A stretch of DNA of 64,000 nucleotides, taken from assembly GCA_907165275.2 (NCBI GenBank), contig OU015662.1, positions 9,121,501 to 9,185,500 on the forward strand, written 5' to 3'. Origin of the DNA: Zygaena filipendulae (Eukaryota; Arthropoda; Insecta; Lepidoptera; Zygaenidae). Below the pieces are notes generated by a model. The model worked only from the letters and a program-made list of their open reading frames with translations, did not search any database and was not told the origin of the DNA. Position numbers and translations under genes: made by a program. This document shows, piece after piece, positions 23,735-36,177 of this stretch. Each line of letters begins with the position of its first letter. The first letter of the stretch is position 1.

Positions 23735-25880
23735 GCCCACACGTTACATATTCAAATAGTCCAAACGACAATGCAGGCTTTATTTCAATGTCAATAAATT
23801 ATGGCTAATGCCCAATTTGCGTCGACCGGGTTAACAATGCCGGTTCCTTCCCGCAATTACTTAAACGCGTGTAACTGCGTTTGATACGATCTGAGCGCCG
23901 AGCGATGTCATTGTCTTACTCGATACACGCTCGCAATTACACTGTATCGATTACAGCTAACTCAGTGCGATTATATCGATCGACCGAGCACCAAACTATT
24001 GTTTTTAGTGCCCATACTAAATAAAGTTGAATACTTAATTCAACTTTATTGGGTACAGGTGACGATTCTGTCTACGTTTCAATGTTGAAACTCAAAGTTC
24101 TCAGCAAATACAATACAGATAAATGAAAACAAATTCGAATTTTTAAAATTGAAATATGAACATTTGACGTAAAATAAACAACACAAAAATTCACAAACAA
24201 AAATACCTACTTCCATGTTATTCCTGTAGTTTGCTGATAATTTTAGATAATATTACTTAGTTTAAAATGACAAACACTGCTGGAATCATAATATTTAGAA
24301 CCATAATTTGCGGTCGGCGTTTTTGATGTCTCAAAATAAGAAGTCGCGAGAATACTAAATTCACCTAACGTGTAAGTGAAACAGCTTCTGGAAATTTGCG
24401 GGCAGCATAAAATATTCATGTCAGTGTGTTTTGTGTAATCTCTTAAATCGCAGCCGGAAGCTGGTCGCGATAAAACTGTAGTCGCGCTGGGACTATTATC
24501 AACTTTATTATTTTATTATATAGAATTTTGTTTTAGTATTTTGCAATACCAGACGGTCAGTGAATATATTATACGAGTACGGTATACTACGAAATTGTGT
24601 CATGATTACTTACCTATACCACGAACTAGACGCAATGGATAAAATTATCCTCTTTGTACTTAAATCCTTTGAAAAAAATTGAAACAAAAGAGAAATCTCA
24701 GAAAAATTAGAGAAGCACAGAAATTAAGTTAACTCGACATAAGGTTCCATCTCCAAGCCTGATAGTTTTAGACGCAGCAAAGTCGCAGGATGCCAGTGTA
24801 ATCTTAGGCGTGGTGTACAGACTCACATAGCTAGATGATTATAATCTGATGTGAATTCCTTTGTGTTCCAGTACTCTACGTTTCGGTTAGATACGTGACA
24901 GATTCAAACTACAATACTATAAGTACCTATGTAGGTAGCCACATACCATCTAAAATATGAAGGCCTTATATTAAGTCATCCCAAAAGAATTTCGATAATT
25001 TATATGCGAAACATTTTGAAATGTTAAGTAGAAAAGTTAAAAGGTCACAGGGGAAGTTTTCGTAACAGAAAATACAGTTTGCAACAAACTTTTTGCTTAG
25101 GCACTGTGACCTCATATCAGAAAGTTATGGTAGGTAACCTAATACCATAATACATACGTAAATAACGTTAAGATTTGATAAATGTAGCTTTTGTGCGATA
25201 GTTTTAAAGAAAATATATTTAAAATTACTTATATGTTTATGATCTGTCTTCTTTCTTTCTTTTTCTTTTTATGGATTTTTAACAAAAACAATTGAATGTG
25301 CGTGAGCGGCGCGAAATTACGTCTGCGCCTAAATATGTAGGTATAGGTATACGTTGCGTCGTAATGTGATTCCACCACACTTTCAGTTCCATTGCTGTAC
25401 ATGCGCCGAATGCCGTTTTAAAGTCCATTTATAATATAAATGAAAATAAATTTTATATCTACAGTGGTTGAGCATGCCACACATTCCGTCACAGACAAAA
25501 TAATATTCTCCTATACAGTGCGTATTAAGGTCTTTATATTTATCGTAACTCAGCCGCGCAGACGCGCACAGACACGGGTCAGTATTCGCAGAAAGAATAT
25601 TTTGTCTGGCGTTTCATTTCTGTACGAGTCTGTGACTACATTTCGAACAGGGTGAACAGAGCATCGGAACCGTGCAGACGTCTTTTGTAAATAAACGGTA
25701 TATATTGGTTTATTCCCACATTTTTTCTTTGCGCGTGTCTGGCACGTGGTACGTGTCTGGCACGCTCAATGTCTGTATCTAGATATAAATGGACTTTTAT
25801 GCCTATTAATTCTTAATGACCCTCATGTAGAAACCTATTTTTTATTGAATTCTGTAGAACAATGATATGGTCATGTATAT
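23735..25880. other. Intron A, no gene seen
   Basis: Mostly AT-rich intron. The only clear structure is a perfect 13-bp stem with a 5-nt loop at 24020-24050 (AATAAAGTTGAAT, loop ACTTA). Confidence 0.4.
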
Positions 25881-25884
25881 TATC

Positions 25885-26057
25885 AGTTGAAATGCGACTC
25901 TGTTTGTCTGTTACGCTTTCACGCCTTAACGACTCAATCATCATGAAATTTTGTACACACGTTTTCAGAGGTACAAAGAAGGATATAAGGTACTTTTACA
26001 CCGGAGTTCCCGCGGGAACTTCAAAAAAACGCGGGTGAAACCGTGGGGAACAGCTAC
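25885..26057 (+). mobile_element. Helitron-like (Lep1-type) copy
   Basis: Family signatures occur in order: TTACGCTTTCACGCCTTAAC, CATCATGAAATTTTGTACA, GGATATAAGGTACTTTTA, GGAGTTCCCGCGGGAACTTC, GCGGGTGAAACCGTGGGGAA. The terminal CTAG has mutated to CTAC. Confidence 0.65.
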
Positions 26058-26261
26058 TTATAAATATAGAGTAAAATATTTTTTTTCTTGACTTCACTAA
26101 ATCAAAAACTTTTCTCCGAATGTCTTCATCACGTTCACGTCTCATTTTGAGTGAAGTCTTTATAGGCGCCGCCAACGTCACAGGCACGTACCTACGTAAT
26201 TAGTCAGATAAAATCTAATGGCGATTAGATGAAATCCACTGACCGTAATGCGACCCATTTA

Positions 26262-26770
26262 GTTTGAAACGGAACATTAATGGCGGACCGGAACATTAGT
26301 CGTCCACTAAACGGATGAATAATAATCGTCCGCTAAACGCATAAAGTATTGATCTTACCCAAGTTCTTTTTTGTTACGAGATTTGCACGCCGATTGGAAA
26401 ACCTTTTTATATGATATACAATTTTTGTCTAAAAATAAATTGTATAATTATTTCACTATAAAAATTTGTAAACACTGTCTTTGGCGCAACCCCGGCCGCT
26501 GCCGCGGCACGCTAGCTACGCTCGCTCGGCTCGCGCGACTTGGCAGCAAAAATGCCGAAAATAATGCGCCGAAAATTGTAAGCAATATGTTACGGTTCAC
26601 AATGTTTTGACAGTTTACAATCTCTCGAAATTATAATGTAACGGTAAGTATTCACAATTTTATGGTAATATATTTACAATATATTGACAACCTCTTTAAA
26701 TGTGAATTTATGTAGTTTAGTGGACGACTAATAATAATCCGCTTAGTGGACGACTAGACACTTCGAACAT
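26262..26770. mobile_element. Inverted-repeat element with repeated CGTCCACTAAACG units
   Basis: The left side carries TTAGTCGTCCACTAAACGG and CGTCCGCTAAACG (26297-26338). The right side carries TTTAGTGGACGACTAATAAT and CGCTTAGTGGACGAC (26715-26758), the inverted counterparts. A GC-rich block (26488-26545) lies between them. It is probably a MITE or a decayed DNA transposon. Confidence 0.5.
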
Positions 26771-27102
26771 TAATCGCCGGACGTTACGTGTATATGTTTA
26801 TTGTTTAATTAACGAAAAGAAGACAATTTAATCGTAGGTATCGGTGCCACTGGAAGCGGGCCAATATCTCGGTTTGTTTAAAGTTTTGTGCAATCGCCCT
26901 ACATTTTTTTTTTAACTCAAACACGAGTTGCACGCGACACCCTCTAGAGATAGACGGTTGTAATGTAATATAAAATGAAACGTGTCAAAGCATTCCCAAC
27001 TAATTTTATTTCGACGCCATCATGATCGTTTTATCAGCTTGATTATTGCTGTCGTCATATTAATAAATAAATTAAATAAAGCTCAGTTTACAATATTTTC
27101 CT

Positions 27103-27271
27103 AACTAATATAATAAATGCGAATCTGAGTTTGTTTATTACGCTTAACTACCCAACCGATCATCATGAAATTCTGCATACCTACACGTTGTCATGGTTAC
27201 CTATACCTACTCCGAAAAAAATTCCCGTCGGAACTCCAGAAATAATGCGGGTAAAATCGCGGGAAACAGCT
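27103..27271 (+). mobile_element. Helitron-like (Lep1-type) copy
   Basis: It contains AACTAATATAATAAATGCGA, TTACGCTTAACTACCC, CGATCATCATGAAATTCTGC and GTCGGAACTCCAGAAATAAT, then GCGGGTAAAATCGCGGGAAA. The terminus has mutated from CTAG to CTGG. Confidence 0.62.
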
Positions 27272-27274
27272 GGT

Positions 27275-29155
27275 AATATAGTAATGCAAACACTGAAGGC
27301 AGCTGTGAAACAATCGGATTATAGAATCATTTGAAAACTATTACTATATATACCTAATCGGCAAGAAATATTACTTTAAACAAATATATCAAATTAAACT
27401 TCAAAAATATCGTCGAAATTATATAAGTACGTGTTTCATTATTTTAAAATTAGATCAAAAATACCCATCTATTTCTGTGATTCTAATTATAAATTCCCAA
27501 AGATTCGAACTCGTACGTCACTAATTTCACGTCTCTTTCCACTCCCTTTGAATTTCCGGAATATCTTTCTTATTAGGTATTCGCCTGCCTTACATAAGGA
27601 AGACATGTTCACATGTTTCTAGACACAGCGTTTCGGGCTATGGCTTGATAAAACACTGTCAGTCAGTGAGAGCATATTAATTTTTACGTACCGATAACAC
27701 TGTGAATAAGGTTCGAATTCGCACGACAAATATCTTGTTCTCTTATTAATCACCGTGAGTCCGAGATATAATCCAGTTAGCGACTAATTGTCGTCGCCGG
27801 TCGCGTGCCCTCGGCTTTTGAGTCATCACGTCCTCGGGCAAGACTAATGTAATAAACAGCGTAATGGAGAAAAAAAAGCGGATACTGTAATTGATGGGAC
27901 AACAAGACCCTGAGCACGCGGCAATGAGCACAACAAATTACACGGTCCAGCCAAACATCTATAAGTAGATTAATATTATCCGCAGAACCTCCTTCACCTT
28001 TGCATGCGACATTGTCACGGGTTAAGTCGCCATTGATAGCGTCTTTTATTCCCTCGCTGTGCTTGACATGCAATCAATCACATTCGTTTGGCAGATTTGT
28101 AAGCTTACGCAATGTATCTGGTACTTTTATAGGTATACTGGCGGCCGATCACGCTATTTCATAACGACATTACCACCGTAAAACGTCACGTATTTGTTTT
28201 TCGTATTATTTCGGTCCTGACGCGCGTTCAAGTGCGTTCAAAGGTTAATCAACATTATCTTCTAAATTAGAGTTAAATCGACAGCTTTAAAATAATAAGC
28301 GCGATAAAAATTTCGACGTTTTAACGGTTATGTTTTTTTTTTGCTCTGAAGCTCATTCAAAGGTCAATCTACATTATCTTCTTAAGGTTGAATTGGAGCG
28401 AACGTCAGGGCCTGAAGAAATCTAAAAACAATTGTAATTTCTCTGTACCTATTGTTTTAGTAGTATCGTTTCAAAAAAGCAGGATTATTAATATCGATCT
28501 ATTTTTAACATACCTAATAAGTGCGAACTTTCTATACAACTTTAGGGGATAAGTTTTTCTATATGTAATATGTAAAATTCATTTTCTGTTAAAAATATTA
28601 TAATAAAAGTTCGTATCCAGTGCTGGTAATACAAATAAGAAAGATATATAATAACAAAGATCTGGGATTAACTTGGGATATTCATACATATCCCACATTA
28701 ATTCGAGCATATCCTAAATAAGAACAAGTACATACTGATGTTGGATATTGTAAAGACAAAAATACGTGACGAGAATCACAAGCGACACACATAAGATCAG
28801 ATGATCGTATTTCCAAACAGATACGATATAATAAGAGGTTCGAAGCCTCAGAGCTCGAGACTAATGATACCTACACGAAACATTGTCTAGAGTGGAAATC
28901 TTTGAATTTCCGTTCAAGTACAAGGTAAAAGTTATAGGTGTGATCATAAAATTTATCGTTTGGTAAGCAAAGTGCGGTTATACTGGACCAAATGAGCTGT
29001 TATTGTTTCAAACTCTACTTAAGCTTCTGTATTAACCTTATCAAGACCGGCTTACAACACATTCTGTTTCTCACTCATTTGGCTAAACAATAAAGCAAGA
29101 GATACTTGAAAACTATGCGATCCCAATCTAGGTACAGCATTCTTTATTGCCATAA
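27275..29155. other. Intron A, no gene seen
   Basis: AT-rich intronic DNA. Two short stretches (about 28231-28265 and 28346-28385) share TTCAAAGGT-AATC-ACATTATCTTCT, suggesting an old local duplication. No coding feature is supported. Confidence 0.35.
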
Positions 29156-29159
29156 AGCG

Positions 29160-29222
<63 letters not shown>
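29160..29222. repeat. (CT)n microsatellite
   Basis: About 60 bp of nearly pure CT dinucleotides with a few TTT and GT interruptions. Confidence 0.95.
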
Positions 29223-29509
29223 TCTATACTGACAGACGTAATGCATTTAGCCAACGTCAAATTTCAATAAATCGGTTCACTTATTTATTAGCCACTTCAT
29301 ACGGTTATGGTTTGAAGCTAGGTATGATTTAACTTTAAACTGCAAAATTTTTTCGCTACCTACTCATGACGGACACAGAAGGAATTAAATTAGTACCTAC
29401 CTTCAGTTTTCGCCAAAATCTCCTTTTATAAAGTTGTGGTGATAAGTGACCGACATTATCAGTGAGCATGAGTCAAAACCCTGCCCTATATACTAGTAAT
29501 GTCGTAGAT

Positions 29510-29640
29510 TATTTACGGGTGGCTTGCGGCGGCGTGTGCGCCGGTAATTGCGGTCGGGACCCGGCTCGTTTATCTAATTAGCGTCCCGGCGCAAGCGTCT
29601 GCTCGCCGGTCTGGCAAACCGCAGCTGGCAACATTTCGCT
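29510..29640. promoter_or_regulatory. Intronic GC-rich island with a homeodomain core
   Basis: A GC-rich patch with partly mirrored halves (GCGGTCGGGACCCGG and GCGTCCCGGCGCAAG) around TATCTAATTAGC, which contains a TAATTA homeodomain core. It is a candidate enhancer; function is inferred. Confidence 0.3.
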
Positions 29641-30422
29641 GTTCATATCTAGGTATTTGGTGTACGGAATCATACTGCGGTACTTCGTAATTCCGTGATT
29701 CTCATGTATAGATACATTCGCAACAACAATGAACCGAATATTTAATTTCAATATCGACGGTTGAAAGGCTATATATTGATCGGGGTGTCATTTTTTTAAA
29801 GTTGCAAGAGAGCGAGCTTAACGACGTGTAAAAAGTATGATCCCAAATATGTAATAATGTATAATTCAGAAATGTGATGTTATCTACTGTCTAGTCAAGT
29901 CAGTTAATATACCTACGTACTTAGTCAACATTAAAGATTTCGCTAAACCCACTCTGATTGGGAGGTGCATCTAAAAATAGAGTACACGTGGATGTACGTC
30001 TAACTAAATAAAATAATAAATATATATCTACTTATTCGAAGTGTACGGAACTACACCTACCGAGCAATTATTGCATCGGTAAATTTAGATAAATTGGAAA
30101 AGGAGAGCCAATTATTGGAAGTCGTGCCGAAAGCCGTCTTCGGTTTAATTCAGAACACGGTTATGGCCCACGAACTCGGTGGAACACAAGTTGGACTCGC
30201 CGCTACCTTAAACAAAATTATGTAGGTAGGCATTAAGTATAATAGACATAGAGTGCGCAAGCGAAGTGAAGCCATTTCAAAACAGGTCAAAAAGGACGAG
30301 GACGTTCATTGTATATTCGTGCTCTTTCACTCTTTCACTCTTTATTTTATTATTGAACTCCATATGTAGATCTTTCTTATAAGCTTTTATTTCAGTAAAC
30401 GAAGACTTAATTAGCAAGCTAT

Positions 30423-31046
30423 TGTGAATAGTGATTTAGGTATTCTGTACTAATATATTAAAATTGATTAATATTATTATGATTCTTATGCTATGTATTG
30501 TGATTCTTAATTTAAATAATTATACCAATGTTTATTAAAGTGATTTAAATTGCATTTCCATGGCCAATTCATATTTAATAACTGGCAACATTGTGAATTC
30601 ATAGACTGTAGAGTAAATAAAATGTTATTTGAGATAGCGGGAAAAACGCGCGGGAGAACATGTTTACATAATGGCAGCAACAAAGGATCGGGTCAGTGGT
30701 GCTGGTGATTTCCTAGATGGAAGACATCATAACATCGAAAGTTAAGTATTGGTAGACAGTTTTGGCTCTATTTAATGCTTGTAATAATAATTGTGACTAC
30801 TGTATTGTTCTCATAAAATATACTGTTCAAGCTTAACTTTAGCTTCAGAGATTTGATTACTTTGTTTGTAACATGTTTTGAGATTCCTATTGCTTATCTA
30901 TACTGGCTTTGATTATTATAGAATTTGATACAAATTATATCAAGGAGTTTTTATTATAATTGGTAATACAGACACAAAGGAATAGTTTTGTTAAAATCAG
31001 GTTGTTTTATTTACTAGGTATCCTTACTAATGCTAATAATTTAACA
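30423..31046 (+). repeat. 5' long terminal repeat
   Basis: It starts TGTGAATAGTGATTT, ends AATAATTTAACA and carries a polyadenylation signal AATAAA at 30616-30621. Its partner is the 3' LTR at 36178-36801 (equivalent signal at 36371-36376). Confidence 0.95.
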
Positions 31047-31063
31047 TTTCAGAAGTGGGATTA
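31047..31063 (+). promoter_or_regulatory. Candidate primer binding site (tRNA-Leu type)
   Basis: TTTCAGAAGTGGGATTA directly follows the 5' LTR. The core TCAGAAGTGGGATT is complementary to the 3' end of an insect tRNA-Leu as I recall it. The assignment is from memory and should be checked against a tRNA set. Confidence 0.55.
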
Positions 31064-31249
31064 TTAAGGATTCATGCAGCCAAAGCATTCTCGGAGTCCT
31101 GTTAAACGAAACGACGGTCATGGATCACTTCCAGATCCTGGGCGCCATGGCGGCCTAGAGATACGCCTTCTCCACGGGCCGTGAGAAATAAAGAATCTTC
31201 ACAACTGGATGATACTGGTAGGATCGCTCCATATTATAGTAACGTCTTG

Positions 31250-32160
31250 GTTAAACCCGTATTTTTCCCGAATTCGATTTTGAGAAATCGGAATTGCCGG
31301 TATTACAATGGCTTAATAAAATCTTGATAAAATCGAACATCTAAGGGCAATACATGGTTGGAACGATGATGGAAAAGTTATTATGTGCAGTCACGTTTGA
31401 CTGGATTGGCTAAGTTGTGGCACAAGACTTTGCGTTCTTATGAATTTACATGGCATAAATAGAAACAAAAGATTTTAGAGGCATTCCCTGACAGTATCGA
31501 TTACACGGGTTAATTTAGATACTCGAGATTGCTAGCTAAAACTTGTCTTATTGCTTCCATCAGATATTTTTGTAAAAGGTTTTGGAGGTAGTCCAATAAA
31601 AGTATGAAGGTCAGGTGTCGATAGAATTCGTAGTAAATGGGTTTGAAGTCCTGGAGATTTTTTTCTTATAGGAATATATCAATGCTTATAAGTCTAAAAA
31701 TGTGTGATTATGCGCGGGTATTCAATTACAGCATTTCTTCTTTAGTGCGCTTAGTAGCGGAGTATACTCGTGGTTATTGTAGTAGCGGTAAGTCTTTCTT
31801 AATAATTTGTAGTGGAATTACACAATATTTAACTTGATGTTAATTAATGCAGTAGTAACTCTATTTAACCATTGAGCTTTTGAAGAAAATAGATAGGTAA
31901 AGGTACTTTCTGTGAAATTATTCTGTAATCCTCCTGTAATTTAAACAATTTAATTAAACGTAATATGCATTTGTATAACACATTAAAAGGTTGCGATTCG
32001 AGTGTGGTCTCTAAGTTAGTTTTCAAATTCGAATCTTGTTTAAAACAATAGTCACAGTTTTCTTTTTTGATTATATGCCAACATTCATTAATAATACTTA
32101 AATAGATACGTATAGAGAACAAAATCAGTTTTAGAGTATTATCATAATTTACCTTCAACG
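31250..32160 (+). pseudogene. Probable gag-region relic of the LTR element
   Basis: Downstream of the primer site the + strand shows short stretches reminiscent of a retrotransposon gag (for example LPVLQWLNKI near 31292-31321), broken by many stops and frame changes. No catalytic motif is visible. The assignment rests mainly on position. Confidence 0.3.
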
Positions 32161-32164
32161 ATAA

Positions 32165-33115
32165 GTAATATTTTACTGCTAGGTGCCTACTATCCCCCGC
32201 GATTCAACCCGCGAAATTCCTTTACATCCGGATAAAATGTTCCTACCTTATTGCCTATTTCACTTTTATCCATACCTAACCTATTAAAATATCTGTTTCC
32301 CCGCTGATTTCCCAGCGTGAATTTTGATATTTCGGCAGGAATTCTTTGTTTGGAAATGGAAAGTACGTGTCACTCCTGTGCTGTGTCAGTATCTTTTATA
32401 AAGGAATTTTAAGAATCTGGTCAGTAGTACCAGAGACTACCCACTACATCCAAACTTACAAAGTTTGCAAACTTATATAACTTTACCTCCGTATATTATC
32501 TGATAGGCGCCAATAAGGACATAAGATCCATTTTTGTTTGTTTCCTTGGTTGTTTGTAATGGATAGACTTCTTTCTTTTCTTCAACTAGAACTTGTCCAT
32601 AAGGTGTCAAAGCATAGTCAGATTACATACAATTGTTCTAAATAGACTCTGAGACCGATACAATCTCGACAGACGAGTCAGGTGGATAGCATAGAAGAAT
32701 TTATAGTTAATTTTGGGTTTGGTGCGCTTGCGATCTCTCGGTACGTTTCTGATCGTTTGGCGGTTGGGAAGCAGTCCCTTATTCATACTTTAAAAAAAAA
32801 ATTAATGTACCTATGTGTTGTGTCAAATAAATTTCTTTCAATGTCAATTTAATCTGCGATTTTGATTATTGGATTTAATTACTAATGGATTAGGTACAAA
32901 AATTTAATACTGGAATATATGGTCATGTACTTGATGTACCTATACTAAAGTAATGGTTAAAAGTGGTTGATAATCTAAGTGATGAATGGTATAAAAGTAA
33001 TAAATGGAATAATTAAATGGATCTCTGGTATTAATGAATAAATTGGACTAAATGAATAAAATATTGGTAAAAATGGAATTACTTGAATAATTGGATAAAT
33101 TGGATTAAAAAAAAA
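32165..33115. other. LTR element interior, non-coding
   Basis: AT-rich and increasingly simple toward 33000, with frequent ATGG/TAAATGG words (AATGGATAA type). No gene remnant was recognised. Confidence 0.4.
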
Positions 33116-33116
33116 T

Positions 33117-33240
33117 ATGGTTGAAAATAAAATGGTTATAAATAATGGAATAATAATGAATGGTTATAAATTATGGTTGAAAATAAAATGGTTATAAATA
33201 ATGGAATAATAATGAATGGTTATAAATTATGGTTGAAAAT
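33117..33240. repeat. 56-bp tandem repeat, about 2.2 copies
   Basis: Units beginning ATGGTTGAAAATAAAATGG start at 33117, 33173 and 33229, exactly 56 bp apart. The first two copies look identical. Confidence 0.9.
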
Positions 33241-33301
33241 AATGGAGATAAAGAGTGTGAAATAAATTTATTTATTTATATATATATTTATTTATTGATT
33301 A

Positions 33302-33395
33302 CTAGCTGTGCCCCGCGATTTTGCTCGCGTGGATTTCGGAGTTCCCGCAGGAACTAATTTTTGGAAATAAATGTAGCCAAGTTACTCCTTATAAC
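33302..33395 (-). mobile_element. Helitron-like (Lep1-type) terminal fragment
   Basis: Starts CTAGCTGTGCCCCGCGATTT (inverted terminus) followed by CGGAGTTCCCGCAGGAACT. It is truncated and joined to a LINE tail. Confidence 0.6.
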
Positions 33396-33397
33396 AT

Positions 33398-33520
33398 CAG
33401 CTAGGAAGCTGTGAAGGGTGGATGTTTTATGGGTGTTGTCATAATAACTGTAATTATGTTGACGTCAAAGAGTCATATTATGGACCAAATTTGAATAAAT
33501 GATTTGACTTTGACGATTTG
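33398..33520 (+). mobile_element. LINE 3'-end fragment (partner at 19049-19230)
   Basis: AGGAAGCTGTGAAGGGTGGA, TTTTATGGGTGTTGTCATAA and TTGACGTCAAAGAG match the complement of 19049-19230. It lies inside the LTR element. Confidence 0.5.
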
Positions 33521-33834
33521 CCAGTGAAAGTCCAGTTAAGATCGATGCAGCCGTTTTAGAGATTACTCGGAACAGACAGACATATAAGTAGGTGCCATAT
33601 TATAATTATACTTATTTTCATATTATGCATTTATTAAAAAGCTTTTAATTTTGAGTTACAAACAGACACATAAATTTTATTTATAATTATGTATGTATGG
33701 ATTATTGTATTTTTATATTTTATTTTGTTATATTATTATATTTTCCAGTCTGGGCGTGAATATATAATATACTATATCTATAGTGTAATATGGACATATG
33801 TAATAATATGTAGTAAGTACCTATAGGTATACCA

Positions 33835-33925
33835 AGTTTGCTTGGTTGCCATGACACAAGCTTATAGCTTAGTGTGGGGTCAAGACGCTTATCTGTGTGT
33901 TGTGAAGTGGATCATTATTATTATG
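33835..33925 (+). mobile_element. SINE 3' portion
   Basis: It contains CACAAGCTTATAGCTTAGTG, then TCAAG, TCTGTGTGTTGTGAAGTGG and an ATT-rich tail, as in the copies at 41480, 51085 and 55925. Confidence 0.6.
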
Positions 33926-34004
33926 GGAATTTAGATTTTTGAATTCTTCTCAGCTAGACCGGTATTAATTGGCAACCACGGGCCAAAGCCAAGTGGAGGT
34001 TAGT

Positions 34005-34975
34005 TTAAGTGGAAGTATTAAGAGTTGTGTGGTCATCAGTTTGGAGGAGTTTGCGGACGATTCGACATGTATTTAGTATTACCGCCTTCTGCATAATAAT
34101 GTAAGTGTACCTAGGTAATTGGAGGGTAGCGAAGGGTTGGTGCAGTTGACAAGGGATTTCAGATGGTGGTAGTACAACAGGGATGAAGGTAATATTCTGT
34201 AATTTCCACATTTTTTGCTATTTCGTTTTGAGGTCAGTATATTTTGTAAGCTTTTAGATATTGTGCTCTACAGCCTGTGGGTTGAATTCCCTAGAACACT
34301 GTCAGGTATGTATTTTTAATAAGAAATTGGTTCATTCGTCCTCAGTTTAGATTTGCTTGCAAGTTTCTGATGAATAATCTTAGCAACCTGGTCGTAGCGG
34401 TGTTTATAATCTTTTTTGTACTATTGACTTGCAGACACTTATGAGATGCTGTATCGTTTCCGGGGCACCGTTACATTTTCTGCAGCTGTCATTTGATATA
34501 TTATGGACTTTTAGTATATGCTTTTGGTAGTTTCGTGTTTCGATGACTTGGTCTTGAATGGCAAGCATAAATCCTTCTGTTTCGGGAAACAGTTCACCCC
34601 AAGTAAGCCAGGCATTGGATGCTTCTTTATCGACGTTAGACTTGCACAAATTTTGCCGGTGTTGTCTATGCATACCCTTTTGAGTCCACTCTTGTATTTT
34701 TAGTTGTCGATCTGTTATTGTTTAGATTGATTGAAGCCCAAGTACTTGTCTCTTTTTCATTAAGCGAAGGTATCTGTTGGCCAGTCTGCATCTGAAAGGT
34801 AATATGACCCGACGTTTTTCCTTTGAAAAAGTTTCCGTAAGATCAGCCAAATAACATAGGTCTTTCGTGGTGGCGTACAATTTAATATCATCCATGTAGA
34901 GCAAATGGTTAAACTTTTCATCAGCTTGTTCATTACTTCCTGCAGCATAGTATTTTGAGAGATTTCCCATTTTCG
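34005..34975 (-). pseudogene. R2/R4-group LINE fragment (RT core to endonuclease tail)
   Basis: On the minus strand the order is: reverse transcriptase active-site motif with FNHLLYMDDIKLYA (near 34910-34870; YMDD holds the catalytic Asp pair), then NASNAW-like SNAWLTWGELFPETEGF, then a CCHC-type motif CRKC-x7-TIQHLISVC (near 34480-34430), then KHRYDQVAKIIHQKLASK, and finally WKLQNITFIPVVLP and MQKAVILNTCRIVRKLLQ (34211-34005). This C-terminal order, with a zinc knuckle and restriction-like endonuclease tail after the RT, is that of R2/R4-type non-LTR elements. The N-terminal half is absent, and gaps and frame changes make it non-functional. The family name is from recognition of motifs, not a search. 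Confidence 0.78.
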
Positions 34976-35339
34976 TTGAATTTAAAATAGGATAGAATAC
35001 TCTTTATTGTATACAAGAATAATTTTAGTGTGGTAACAAAATAAAAATTTATAAATAAAGGCATACAAAAGGCTATCTTATCGCTTTACTAGCGATCTTT
35101 TCCAGACAACCTTTGGGTGGACAGGACAAAAACAGTAAATTTATATGTTGATTTGGTATATTATATGTATAGGTGAAACGAATCATAAAATAATATAGAA
35201 GAGACACATAGAAAAGACATACACAAAAAATATATATACACATAGAAAATATATACGTACAATATTTATGGGTATAAATACTAATTTTATAAATGCGTTT
35301 AAACACAGATGCATACTATAAATAATAAGGTTACACTAC

Positions 35340-35870
35340 AGCGAGTCACGATCCATGAGTGAGGTAGAAAGTATTCACCAGGCTCTTAAAGGTGGGTAGT
35401 GATTTGGCCTATTCGCACCTCTACAGGTAGCGGATTCCACAAGCGGACTGCTTGTACAGAGAAGGAATAATCATAAAAGTTGGTTCTAGGGGCAGGAATC
35501 ATAAGAAGTAAGTTCTGGGATGATCGAACAGGCAGAAGAAGAAATACGAAAGAAGAAAATTGAAAGAAAATTGAAGAAAATTGAATTGAAAGATTGAAAT
35601 ACGAAGAGGTCTTTTAGGTAGTTGGGGGAAGGTGGATTGAACAGTATGCTATATAGAAGGAAGAGGACATGCGCATTCCGGCGAAGGCAAATCGGTAGCC
35701 ACTTGAGCTTGGTACGAAATTCGGAGACATGGTCATATTTGCGTAGACCAAATATGAACCGGATACATAGATTCTGGAGGCGCTCAAGTTTATTTAGCTG
35801 CTCCTCGCTAATGTCAGTAAAGCAGGTATCGGCATAGTCGATCATTGGTAAAAGGAGTGATTGTGCTAAC
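35340..35870 (-). pseudogene. Jockey-like LINE fragment (C-terminal part of ORF2)
   Basis: A minus-strand frame (35845-35486) reads IDYADTCFTDISEEQLNKLE, RLQNLCIRFIFGLRKYDHVS and RTKLKWLPICLRRNAHVLF, a well-known C-terminal block of insect jockey-type elements. It continues after a frame break as VQAVRLWNPLPVEVR and HGS near the end. An expansion of AAAATTGAA-type repeats, bounded by GAAATACGAA at 35541 and 35597, inserts about 18 extra residues. The fragment is non-functional. Confidence 0.75.
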
Positions 35871-36177
35871 GCAACTTTAGTAGCAGTTGGAACTTGGAAG
35901 AAAATTACGTAATCGTCTAAGCGAGTCCGCAGATAAAATATTTGATAAATGGTTCAATGCTAAACATTATTATTAATATTATTGGTTATTAAGGAATAAA
36001 ATAAAATCTTATTATGGATAATAGATAGAAGTTAAGTGGAAGTTGGTGGAACTTAGTAACATGGATTGGATAAAAAAAGAATCATGGTTTGAATTTGTGT
36101 TACATTTAGATAAAGTGAAATTATTTTTACAAAACCTTTTTACTTTGCAGGGTCGCAAAGATGTCAGGATGGGCGAG

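Noticed and set aside
29052..29246. Frame with long Arg-Glu repeats
   Set aside because: Translation of the (CT)n microsatellite read on the minus strand.
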